Source: Mycolicibacterium senegalense | Lineage (GTDB): Bacteria > Actinomycetota > Actinomycetes > Mycobacteriales > Mycobacteriaceae | Assembly: GCF_019645875.1 (NCBI RefSeq) | Contig: NZ_CP081000.1 | Coordinates: 3,348,001-3,412,000, forward strand | Length of the DNA: 64,000 nucleotides | Direction of reading: 5' to 3' | Shown: positions 38,884 through 46,067 of the stretch, piece by piece | How positions within the stretch are numbered: the stretch's first letter is position 1 | How the letters are laid out: every line of letters begins with the position of its first letter | Notes under the pieces: model-generated | The model's input: the letters and a program-made list of their open reading frames with translations, nothing else | Databases searched by the model: none | What the model was told of the DNA's origin: nothing | Made by a program: the position numbers and the translations under genes

Positions 38884-39540
38884 CTACGCGGCGTCGTCCT
38901 CGGCCGACGCGTCCTTCACCGCCCGGTATGCCGTGGCGCGCGAGACGCCGAACTCCTCGGCGAGCGCGGCAATCGGTTCACCGTCACGGGCGGCTTTCAC
39001 CAGTCGGGCGGCGCGGGCAGGAGTCAGTGCCCGGGGCCGGCCGATGTCGAGTCCGCGGGCACGACGAGCCTCCCGTGACGCGGCGCGACGCTCCTTGCCG
39101 TACGCCAGCTCGATCCCACCGATCGCGACGATCAGGTTCATCATCGCCTCGCCTACTTCCGTGCCAGAGTCGATACCCTCTCGCAGCGCTCGCACAACGA
39201 TTCCCTGCGCCTTGAGTTCCCGCACGGTGTCGGACATCGCGGGAACATCCCGGCCCAGGCGATCGACGGCGGCGACCACGATCACGTCACCGGGGCGGCT
39301 GTGCTTGATCAGGTCGGCGTACACCGGCCGCGGTGAACCGGGTGAAGCGGAGGCCTTCTCGGTGTGGATGCGGTCGGTGGGAACCCCCGCCGCGATGAGG
39401 GCGTCGACCTGTTGCTCCAAGGACTGGTGCTTGGTCGAGACCCGCGCGTACCCGATCACGTAGGGGCGGGTGCAGACGCAGGCATGTCGGTCATGCTCCA
39501 GCTGTAACAGAAGTCGCCGACAATCTTTCTCGTGAGACAC
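38884..39540 (-). CDS. Serine recombinase (resolvase/invertase family)
   Basis: 218 residues from GTG 39540; GTG 39459 would start it at VIGYARVST, a usual resolvase N-terminus. The catalytic serine is in YARVSTKHQSLEQQVDAL (Ser35), and VIVVAAVDRLGRDVPAMSDTV holds the conserved Asp-Arg-Leu-x-Arg. A C-terminal helix-turn-helix (about 185-212) is AALAEEFGVSRATAYRAVKDA. Acts in DNA resolution or inversion, or transposon cointegrate resolution. Convergent with the NACHT gene (10 bases between stops). A palindromic candidate target lies just upstream. Confidence 0.93.
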   Translation of the reverse strand: MSHEKDCRRLLLQLEHDRHACVCTRPYVIGYARVSTKHQSLEQQVDALIAAGVPTDRIHTEKASASPGSPRPVYADLIKHSRPGDVIVVAAVDRLGRDVPAMSDTVRELKAQGIVVRALREGIDSGTEVGEAMMNLIVAIGGIELAYGKERRAASREARRARGLDIGRPRALTPARAARLVKAARDGEPIAALAEEFGVSRATAYRAVKDASAEDDAA

Positions 39541-39618
39541 CAGTTCTGATACGGCTTATGAGAACGCACGACCTGCGGGTTCCCCGCCGCCGTTAATCGA
39601 TCCGGCCGGGTGTCTCAC
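39532..39618. promoter_or_regulatory. Palindromic candidate recombinase site
   Basis: An imperfect 23-bp palindrome (39543-39565; GTTCTGATACG on the left, CTTATGAGAAC on the right) lies just upstream of the recombinase gene. Around it a perfect 10-bp inverted repeat, GTGAGACACC (39532-39541) and GGTGTCTCAC (39609-39618), is spaced 67 bp apart. Position and symmetry fit a res-type site or an operator. If the recombinase starts at 39459, the whole region is upstream non-coding DNA; the next gene begins at about 39646. Confidence 0.45.
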
Positions 39619-39645
39619 CTAAAGTTCTGAGACTGCCAGGCCATA

Positions 39646-40392
39646 GTGCACGAGGCCGGAAGTGTCGGCGCCGAGGAATACGCTCTGGTCATGGCAGTCG
39701 TCCCGGTCCAGTGTTGGATGCGTACGTTCAAAGTCGAGTTCGCCGGTGGAGCCGCTTCGTGCTTCGTAATCAACCACCGCGAGCGCCAGTGGCTGATCAC
39801 CGCCAAGCACGTAGCCGACGCCGCGGTCCAGAACGGCGTGGCCACCCTCACGCTCACTGGCGAGAACGGTCTCGACGTCGAGCTGTCCGGGGAACTGGTG
39901 CCTGTACCCCTGGTCGAGCAAGGGCCGGACATCGCTGTGTTCGATCTCGGCGATAAGAAGATCGTCCTCGACAACATGACGCTGGTGCCGTCGGCTGGCG
40001 GTGTGAACCTGAGCCAGGAGGTGTTCTTCCTCGGCTACCCACTGCCGAGCACCCTGCCCCTGATGGGCCGGCTCCCCGCAGTGAGGCGTGGGATCGTGTC
40101 ACAGCGGGCGAGCATCGACGGGGTGACCGCCTGGATCATCGACGGCCACAATCTTCCCGGCTTCTCGGGCGGCCCGCTGGTCTTCGCCGACCATGGCGGG
40201 GTCGGCTCGACGTGGCACGTGCTCGGCGTGATCAGCGGCTACTGGCAGCACCGGATCGACGTCGAGATCGCGGGGGCCGCAGCGCAAGGCAACCTGGGGC
40301 TGACGGTGCCCACCAACGCCGGCATCGTGATCGTCTACGACATCAAGCACGCGACCGACGCCATCGAGGCGTACGTCGATGCCGGGAACTGA
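39646..40392 (+). CDS. Trypsin-like serine protease domain protein
   Basis: 248 residues from GTG 39646 (ATG 39691 is possible). S1-type protease fold with a full triad: His55 in ITAKHVADAA, Asp95 in GPDIAVFDLGDKK and Ser174 in GFSGGPLVFADH (GxSGGP). No signal peptide, so cytoplasmic. Stand-alone trypsin-like domains occur in phage-defence and toxin contexts; here it lies on the island 0.8 kb from the NACHT gene but across the recombinase. The 118-residue Cys-rich ORF overlaps its end by 14 bases. Confidence 0.88.
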   Translation: MHEAGSVGAEEYALVMAVVPVQCWMRTFKVEFAGGAASCFVINHRERQWLITAKHVADAAVQNGVATLTLTGENGLDVELSGELVPVPLVEQGPDIAVFDLGDKKIVLDNMTLVPSAGGVNLSQEVFFLGYPLPSTLPLMGRLPAVRRGIVSQRASIDGVTAWIIDGHNLPGFSGGPLVFADHGGVGSTWHVLGVISGYWQHRIDVEIAGAAAQGNLGLTVPTNAGIVIVYDIKHATDAIEAYVDAGN

Positions 40393-40735
40393 CGGGGCCA
40401 TTTCCGACGCTGCGGCCACCGAGCTCTGCGACTGCCCCCGACGCGATCACGTCGGCACCGCTGACGGCCGGTGCGCGGAGCCGTCGATCCGCAGCGAGTC
40501 GGCAGACACGGGGATCGATCGATCGCGCTACTCGCAGTGCGGCTGTTGCATGGCCGACTGTCCGGACGTGCACCCGTCGCCGACACCCGGGTTCGGTCCG
40601 GTGCCCGGCTCCTTGCAGATCGCCGAGGAGTACTTCGGCACGCTGCCCGCGGAGAAGCAACACGCGCTGCGGGAGCAGGAGGCGCGCGGCGAACTCCGGA
40701 TCGTTCCCCGCGCGGAGATGAGGAAGTTCCGATGA
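40379..40735 (+). CDS. Cys-rich small protein of unknown function
   Basis: 118 residues from ATG 40379, overlapping the protease stop by 14 bases, so the two are probably translated together. The N-terminal half has CDCPRRDHV, a lone Cys and CGCCMADC; the pattern could bind zinc or an Fe-S cluster. The C-terminal half is helical and charged: QIAEEYFGTLPAEKQHALREQ. A GATC tetranucleotide runs three times in a row at about 40513. Not recognised. Perhaps a substrate, inhibitor or partner of the protease (inference). Confidence 0.65.
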   Translation: MPGTDGAISDAAATELCDCPRRDHVGTADGRCAEPSIRSESADTGIDRSRYSQCGCCMADCPDVHPSPTPGFGPVPGSLQIAEEYFGTLPAEKQHALREQEARGELRIVPRAEMRKFR

Positions 40736-40745
40736 AGAAGGCACG

Positions 40746-40924
40746 ATGAGCGGCCGGCACGTGTTCGAAGACGAACTTGACGACGACGGCAGCCGGAGGC
40801 CCGCGGTGACGATCTCATCGCGGTGATCGCGGCGCGGTTCCAGGACTCGCATCTGGGGCTGACGAAGTTCTCCGACTCCATCGGAGTAGGAGAGGGCAAG
40901 GTGTGGAACCGCATCGGCGATTAA
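40746..40924 (+). pseudogene. Short coupled or frameshifted ORFs
   Basis: A 26-codon ORF (40746-40826, MSGRHVFEDELDDDGSRRP...) ends in TGA at 40824-40826. This overlaps a GTG that opens a second 33-codon ORF (40823-40924) ending RFQDSHLGLTKFSDSIGVGE...WNRIGD. The second frame extends upstream as far as GDDLIAVIAARF without a stop, so a one-base frameshift would join the pieces into one ~60-residue protein with a helix-turn-helix-like tail. I favour a frameshifted remnant over two genuine short genes. Confidence 0.4.
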
Positions 40925-40977
40925 GGGTCGGGAGGTCACCGCCCCGTCCGGGATCGTGGACGGACTCGTCCGTCATC

Positions 40978-41421
40978 TCAGAGTGCGCGAATGGTCACCG
41001 TGTAGCTCGACTCGCCGGGCTCCTCGCGGTAGGTGACCTGCTTGATCTGCTTGTCGTCCTGGTACAGCCAGACGCCAGCTAGGTCACCGAGGTGATCGAT
41101 CGACGCTCGGTGAGCTCGAACGGGCTTGTTCTCCAAGACATCCGCGATCCCGCCGAGGATGTTGGTCGCATCTCCACCTGGGGAGCGGGTGACCACATCC
41201 AGGGCCACGCCACGCGTCTCGATCGGAGCGAACCCGTGCTCCCGGCAGGCACGCTGTGCGGCCAGAAGGAGAGTGCGGATTCTGTCCGCCTGCCCGTGCT
41301 TCGCGTTGAAGACGGAGAGCGCCTCGTTTTTCAACGGCGGTAGGCCCGACACCTCGAAACGGATCGAAGTCGCAGGTGCGTCTGCGTCTACCGGTTCGCG
41401 ATTCACCGCATGGTCGGACAT
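40978..41421 (-). CDS. RusA-like protein (possible Holliday-junction resolvase fold)
   Basis: 147 residues from ATG 41421, with GAGGAGG close upstream. The layout resembles RusA endonucleases: a Pro-rich opening (SGLPPLKNEALSVF), the strand GVALDVVTR, then DATNILGGIADVLENK in place of the D-x-DN-x-x-K-x-x-x-D-x-L motif, and LAGVWLYQDDKQIKQVTYRE matching the second acidic strand (xDDxQ). The acidic residues needed for metal catalysis are partly kept. Known RusA proteins are phage-encoded resolvases. This call is by motif layout only and could be wrong. Confidence 0.5.
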   Translation of the reverse strand: MSDHAVNREPVDADAPATSIRFEVSGLPPLKNEALSVFNAKHGQADRIRTLLLAAQRACREHGFAPIETRGVALDVVTRSPGGDATNILGGIADVLENKPVRAHRASIDHLGDLAGVWLYQDDKQIKQVTYREEPGESSYTVTIRAL

Positions 41422-41701
41422 CGCGACCTCCTCTGTGCTGGTTCTGGACTCCCGACATCGGGTAGACCGAACTCTGCGTCCGCGCACAGCTTGCCAGTGC
41501 TTGCCGGGGAAGTGAGTGGCATCGGTGCAGTTCGTGGACTGCTCATCGGGATCCTCGACGGTGCCAAGCGTGTCGTGCTACGTTGTCCGGCTCTGCTCCA
41601 CCGCCCGGAGAGGACACCGACGATGCCTTTCTTGTAGATGCGGCTACTCACCTCGCAGCCGATCGGAGACTGCGGGCAGCCTGCTGGAAGCAGGGAATCC
41701 G

Positions 41702-42094
41702 ATGTCCGACACCGACAACACCGACCCTATCTGGGTCCGACTCAACGACCGCCGGCGAGAGGTCCGCGCCTCGCACTCGCGCCGGTGCCACCGGACCGGC
41801 GGCGCCGAGTGCGACCTGCCCCCGTGGCCGGTCGACAAGCATCACCTAGATACCGTCTGCGGCTACCGCGCCACCGCCGGGGCGTGGCGGCTTATCTACG
41901 GCGGCAGCTACTTCACACCGCCGAGTCGCCAACCGTTCCGCGACGACTGGTTCGCCTCCGACCGCGCGGCGCAGCGACGGATCGCGCTGTCACTCACCCG
42001 CGACGCGATGTACGGCGGCGAGGTGGACGAGGACGTGATCGACAACCGGCAGACGCACCGCCTCGCGATGTGGGGCGGCGGGTGGTGGGACTGA
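41702..42094 (+). CDS. Small protein of unknown function (Trp/Arg-rich)
   Basis: 130 residues from ATG 41702. No family recognised. It has two Cys (RCHRTGGAECDLPPWP), a HHLDTVCGY patch, an aromatic C-terminus (LAMWGGGWWD) and many Arg/Asp residues. No signal peptide or membrane segment. The 280 bases between it and the divergent RusA-like gene show no further gene. Codon use is GC-rich like its neighbours. Confidence 0.6.
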   Translation: MSDTDNTDPIWVRLNDRRREVRASHSRRCHRTGGAECDLPPWPVDKHHLDTVCGYRATAGAWRLIYGGSYFTPPSRQPFRDDWFASDRAAQRRIALSLTRDAMYGGEVDEDVIDNRQTHRLAMWGGGWWD

Positions 42095-42144
42095 TCAGGC
42101 CACGACCTCCACGCTGAGCCCCGGCAGCCGATCGCGCAACGCTC

Positions 42145-44082
42145 CTAGTACGGCCCGCTCACCCAGACGTAGCCGCCTCCTCCCGTGGAGTTGCAGGTGA
42201 GGACCCCGTCAGAGGCTTCGAGTCGCGCCTTGGTACCCGGGTTCGTACAGGGTTGCCCGATCGCATCCCACCCGATCGTGGGGAGCGGCGCGGCGTTCAG
42301 GTCCACCCATATCAGGTTCTCTCCGCTGCAGCCGAACTTCCCGTCCGACGACCGCGCCCCTGGACTGGTGCACGGCATACCGGCGGAGATAGTCGGGGTC
42401 GCCGCCGTCGTCACCACGGTGCGGGACGAAGTGACCGTGGGCGTCGACGGCTTGCTCGCCCCGACGTAACCGCTTCCGTCCCAGTGCAAGTCCTTGTCGG
42501 TCCATGTCCCTGCGGCGCACGAGGGTGTGCAGTCGTTCTGGTGTTCGCGAAGCACGTATCGTCCGTCGACGCCGGGACCGATCATCTCGGTGTCGAGCAT
42601 GTCCTCACCGATGGTCCTGAACCCCTGTGCGGTCGGGACCAACACCAGAACCATTGCAGGGTCGTGAGCTCCGCCCCCTTTGTAGCGAATGAAGAGATTG
42701 CCGGTCGCATCGGTGGCCGGCTCGGCAAACTCGAATCCGTAGCCGAACTTGACGGAAAGCGGCATGAGAACCGAGCCGGTGCCGGTCACAGCAGAGACGC
42801 AGGCACCGTCGACACCCGCAGGGCCGTACGACGCTGCCCGGGGGATGACGAAAACCCGCATCCGGCCCAGATAGGGATGCTCGAGGTCGTGGTGAGCGGT
42901 GGCGGTGCCTGGGCAGCCCGCATTTGGCGATGGGCTGTCGGGCAGCGGCGCGGACTGGGCCGATGACGGTGGCGCGCTCACTGAAGTGGTCACGGTGGCC
43001 GTTGTCGAAGTCTCCGCCGGCGCCGCGGCTTCGTCGCTCCCGCCTCGCATCGCGTACACCCCGACCGCCGTCGCAGCGGCCGCCAACGTCGCCGCCACCG
43101 CCGCGGCAATGGGGACCGTCCTGGTCTTCGGCCGCGGTGGCGGGGTGGCCTTCGCTGCGACCTTCCGCGCCTGCGTCGGCTCGTTCGACGGCAAAGTCGC
43201 CGCTGCGAGCGTCTGTGCCGACGCCGGATAGTGCACCTCCCCGCCGGTTGCCTCCTGCAGTGCGGTAACGAACTCCGCGCAGGACTGGTACCGGCCGTCG
43301 GGGTTCTTCGACAGCACCCGCTCGAAGACAGCGTCCATCCCGTCCGGTAGATGGGGGTTGACCGTGGTAATGGACGGCACCGGCTTGGTCAGGTGCGCGG
43401 ACATCGTCGAGGCGGTCGAGGTTCCTGTGAACGGTGGCTGCCCGGTGAGCAGGTGGAACGCGGTGCAGCCCAGGGAGTAGAGGTCAGACCGGTTGTCGAC
43501 CTCCTCGCCCTCGATCGCCTCCGGCGAGATGTACTGCATCGTCCCGATGGTCATCCCGGTGGACGTCAACGAGGTGGACTCACCGGCCGCCTTGGCGATG
43601 CCGAAGTCGGCGAGCTTCACCGACTCGATCCGTGGGCCGCTGTCGGTCTCGTCGATGCCGACCAAGATGTTCGCGGGCTTCACATCGCGGTGCGTCACGC
43701 GTTGCTTGCGCCAGGCGTAGTCCAACGCCGCGGCCGCGGCACCTACGAGCTGGACCGCAAGGTCAGGGTCCAGCGGACCGTCTGCCTTTACCAGTTCCGA
43801 GGCGTCCGTGCCGTCGATGTACTCCATCGTGATCCACAACCGGCCCTCGAACTCGCCGCGGTCGTGCAACGTGACGATGTTCGGGTGGCTCAGCTGGGCG
43901 AGCAGGTCCGCCTCGCGTTGGAACCGCACCTTGAAGTCGTCGTTGCGGGAGACTCCGGCGTCGAGCAGCTTCAGCGCATCCTGCCGAGGTAGGCGCGGGT
44001 GCTGCACGAGGAACACCTGCCCCATACCGCCCGCACCGAGCTGGCGGATGACGCGGTACCCCGCGATCGCGGTGATTTGCAC
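42145..44082 (-). CDS. Membrane Ser/Thr protein kinase with Cys-rich outer domain
   Basis: 645 residues from GTG 44082. The N-terminal kinase domain (about 8-275) has GAGGMGQVF, catalytic Lys38 (DALKLL), HRDVKPANIL with Asp133, LADFGIAKA (159-164) and the activation end YISPEAI. One transmembrane helix is predicted at about 323-345, after a Pro-rich linker. The outside part contains at least one Cys-bearing domain and two C-terminal repeats of the type PCTxPG...GxxxCxxxxxxxxWV (MPCTSPGARSS and QPCTNPGTKAR). No PASTA repeats. Typical of mycobacterial PknB-like kinases in the inner half, but its presence on an island is unusual. Confidence 0.92.
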   Translation of the reverse strand: MQITAIAGYRVIRQLGAGGMGQVFLVQHPRLPRQDALKLLDAGVSRNDDFKVRFQREADLLAQLSHPNIVTLHDRGEFEGRLWITMEYIDGTDASELVKADGPLDPDLAVQLVGAAAAALDYAWRKQRVTHRDVKPANILVGIDETDSGPRIESVKLADFGIAKAAGESTSLTSTGMTIGTMQYISPEAIEGEEVDNRSDLYSLGCTAFHLLTGQPPFTGTSTASTMSAHLTKPVPSITTVNPHLPDGMDAVFERVLSKNPDGRYQSCAEFVTALQEATGGEVHYPASAQTLAAATLPSNEPTQARKVAAKATPPPRPKTRTVPIAAAVAATLAAAATAVGVYAMRGGSDEAAAPAETSTTATVTTSVSAPPSSAQSAPLPDSPSPNAGCPGTATAHHDLEHPYLGRMRVFVIPRAASYGPAGVDGACVSAVTGTGSVLMPLSVKFGYGFEFAEPATDATGNLFIRYKGGGAHDPAMVLVLVPTAQGFRTIGEDMLDTEMIGPGVDGRYVLREHQNDCTPSCAAGTWTDKDLHWDGSGYVGASKPSTPTVTSSRTVVTTAATPTISAGMPCTSPGARSSDGKFGCSGENLIWVDLNAAPLPTIGWDAIGQPCTNPGTKARLEASDGVLTCNSTGGGGYVWVSGPY

Positions 44083-44173
44083 GCTGTGAGTGTGGCAGGT
44101 GAGTTGCCGCGTGTGATCGGATCCCGACGCTGGGTTCACCCGAGGGAAGGAGAGCCCGGACTCGTGCACCTCG

Positions 44174-44413
44174 TCAACGAGGTCGTGCGCCCCAGTCCTC
44201 GCTGTAGACGTCCTCCACAGACGTGGCACGCAACCGATCCGCCAAGAGGTTCGTCACCAATTGCCGTGCTGAGGCCTCCGCGGCGTGGTGCGTGACGAAG
44301 GAGCGCTCCCGGCCTTGCTCGCTCACCGTGTACGTCACCACCCACTCCGTCATACCGGCCGGGTCGGTGCGGGTGGACAGATGGATGCGGACAGCGTGTC
44401 GGGTGATGCCCAC
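44174..44413 (-). CDS. Small protein of unknown function
   Basis: 79 residues from GTG 44413. The sequence WVVTYTVSEQGRERSFVTHH followed by ASARQLVTNLLADRL suggests a small alpha/beta fold. No membrane segment. Codon usage is good, which supports a real gene. Probably transcribed together with the HTH gene upstream (42 bases apart). Function not recognised. Confidence 0.6.
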   Translation of the reverse strand: MGITRHAVRIHLSTRTDPAGMTEWVVTYTVSEQGRERSFVTHHAAEASARQLVTNLLADRLRATSVEDVYSEDWGARPR

Positions 44414-44455
44414 GGCTGTGAAGGTAGCGCCGGTGTACGACAGCCGCGGGGGCCG

Positions 44456-44665
44456 CTACTCCTCCCCCAGCAACTCCCTCACGACGTCGACGCCGAGCTC
44501 TCGTTCCCACCGACGCCTACCGCCGCGGCGGCAGGCCAAGACGATGCTCTCCCGCTCCCACACGTCGAGGCGACGGATGATGCGCTGTGTGTTCGCGAAC
44601 TCCGCCGCGTAGGCACGGACGGTCGGCTCGCTGATCCCGAACTCCTCGGCCAGCTGCTCTACCAT
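44456..44665 (-). CDS. Small helix-turn-helix protein
   Basis: 69 residues from ATG 44665. VEQLAEEFGISEPTVRAYAAEFA is a clear helix-turn-helix, and the rest is Arg/Glu-rich. It may be a transcription factor for the small operon or an antitoxin for the RelE-like remnant upstream at 44793, though 127 bases separate them. No other signature. Confidence 0.65.
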   Translation of the reverse strand: MVEQLAEEFGISEPTVRAYAAEFANTQRIIRRLDVWERESIVLACRRGGRRRWERELGVDVVRELLGEE

Positions 44666-44792
44666 GCGCAGACCATCTTCCTGCCGTCAGGAAAATTGTG
44701 TGTGCGGCGCGAGTTCTGGCGCACGCTCCGGCACGGCGGGGTGCTGGCAGATGGTGACCTGGAGCGGCCGGCGGAGTCGTGACCCCGCCGAC

Positions 44793-45040
44793 CTACTTCG
44801 TCTCGTTCGGGTGGCTGATGTGCACCTGCTCCAGGTAAACCGTCCGCCCCTCGACGTAGAACCAGATGCGCGCCGTGCCCTTGAGCGTCGGCTTGTGCTG
44901 CCACCGATCGTGCGTCTTGCCGTCGCGGGTGATCGTCCCGTACTCGCCCTTCAGCGGGTAGTTCGTCGGGACGTTCGCCAGCGGGGTTCGGGTCAGGAAG
45001 TCCCAGGCGGCGGCCAGCGGGTTGCGGATCGTCGCGGCGA
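44793..45040 (-). pseudogene. RelE/HigB-like toxin lacking its N-terminus
   Basis: The C-terminal ~80 codons read RNPLAAAWDFLTRTPLANVP, then YGTITRDGKTHDRWQHKP and ARIWFYVEGRTVYLEQVHIS, ending HPNETK. The final strand pair (R-W-F-Y-V ... V-H-I-x-H-P) looks like the RelE/HigB mRNA-interferase family. Upstream of about 45040 the same frame is just the antisense of the integrase, so no proper start or N-terminus remains. An in-frame TTG exists near 45075 but would add integrase-derived residues. Probably inactive. Confidence 0.55.
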
Positions 45041-45822
45041 GGAAGACGCGCGACCCGCTGTCGCCGCGGACGATCAACTCGTGCCTGATTCGGATTCGCG
45101 CTGTGCTCGACGACCTGGAGCAGCAGGGCGTGCTGCCGCGCAATCCCGCCAACCTGGTGAAGTCGCTGCCCGTCACCCGCCCGGTGCTGTCCACGCTCGA
45201 AGCCGACCAGGCCGCGATACTGCTACATGTGACGGCCGATGACTGCTTCTATATCTCGTGGCGGCTGGCGCTGTCTGGCCTGCGCCGCGGTGAGATCCTC
45301 GCGCTCACTTAGGATTCAGTCGACCTCGATGCGGGCACCATCACGATCGCCGCGGCGCGTATCGCCGTGGCGGGCGGCAGTGTCACCGGCGCGACGAAGA
45401 CGAAGTCCAGTGAGCGGACGCTACCCCTGCCAGCCGACCTGTCAGTCGCGCTGACGTGGGAAGCCAAGCGGCAGAAGGAGCTACGAGAACTGCTGGGGAA
45501 TCGCTGGCCGAACTCCGGCCTGGTGGTGGTCGACGACGCCGGCGCCCCGCCGCATCCCGACACGCTCAGCAAGGCCTGGCGCGAGGCCCTGTCGGCGGCC
45601 GGGCTCCCCCACGTTCGGCTGCACGACGCACGCCATAGCTGCGCGACGCTGATGCACCTCGACGGTGTGCCGGCCGCGGTAATCGCCGCCTGGCTCGGGC
45701 ACACGGACGCCCGGTTCACGCTCTCCGTCTACGCCCACGCGAACGACAACGCACTCGCCACCGCCGCTGCCTCGCTGTCGAAGGTGACCGGCAAGCGGGC
45801 GTCGAAGCAGGACTCCGAGTGA
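45040..45822 (+). pseudogene. Tyrosine integrase, N-terminally truncated with amber codon
   Basis: The frame from about 45040 to 45822 encodes the C-terminal ~260 residues of a phage/ICE-type tyrosine recombinase: LSPRTINSCLIRIRAVLDDL, GLRRGEILALT, then HDARHSCATLMHL (H-x-x-R), AWLGHTDARFTLS and the tyrosine in VYAHAND. A TAG at 45310-45312 interrupts it in frame: ALT-stop-DSVDLDAG. Most homologues have Trp here (LTWxDVDL), so one G-to-A change of TGG explains it. The N-terminal arm-binding and core-binding regions are also missing. It therefore should be inactive. Confidence 0.85.
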
Positions 45823-45830
45823 CCCCGCTG

Positions 45831-45880
45831 TGGGTCATCGGGAACGGATTAAATCCCGAATGGGTCAACCTGGGTCATCG
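45831..45880 (+). repeat. TGGGTCA direct repeats next to the attachment site
   Basis: Three direct copies of TGGGTCA(T/A)C occur at 45831, 45861 and 45871, between the integrase stop and the tRNA-Val 3' end. Spacing is 30 and 10 bases. Position and pattern fit arm-type integrase binding sites of an att region. The rest of the 117-base gap (45823-45939) holds no gene. Confidence 0.5.
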
Positions 45881-45939
45881 AGCCGGGGCGGCCCGGAGAC
45901 TGGTTACAGATAAATCTTGACCTTGACCTGCAATGTTTT

Positions 45940-46014
45940 TGGTGGGCGCGGACGGTATCGAACCGCCGACCGCTGGTGTGTAAAACCAGAGCTCTACCAC
46001 TGAGCTACGCGCCC
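45940..46014 (-). tRNA. tRNA-Val (anticodon UAC), with encoded CCA
   Basis: Complete cloverleaf on the minus strand. The acceptor stem GGGCGCG pairs with CGCGCCC, followed by discriminator A and CCA. The D arm is GCTCAGTGGTAGAGC, the anticodon stem CTGGT/ACCAG with loop TTTACAC (anticodon TAC), and the T arm GGCGG-TTCGATA-CCGTC. The accessory island abuts its 3' end, as is usual for integrases that insert into tRNA genes. Confidence 0.97.
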
Positions 46015-46067
46015 CGTCGCAGGCACGGTACACGCCGCAGGGGCGTGACCGGAAATCCCGCGGGAGA

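Larger units (their letters stand above)
34374..45939. mobile_element. Accessory genomic island next to tRNA-Val
   Basis: The right edge is set by the tRNA-Val 3' end at 45940, with a (broken) tyrosine integrase directly inside it. The left edge is an estimate: core-like genes end at 33179, followed by a decayed TetR and the GNAT gene. The cargo (NACHT-nuclease protein, serine recombinase, protease, RusA-like protein, membrane kinase, small HTH and toxin-like genes) is absent at this point between Rv2237 and Rv2238c in M. tuberculosis gene order. I could not find the second attachment repeat, so the left end may be deleted. Confidence 0.7.

Noticed and set aside
39467..39490. Sequence GCAGACGCAGGCATGTC resembling the arm of the long hairpin repeats
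   Set aside because: No inverted partner lies nearby and it falls within the recombinase reading frame, so chance similarity is more likely.
40511..40526. GATC tetranucleotide run as a phase-variation repeat
   Set aside because: Only three full units, too short for regular slippage.
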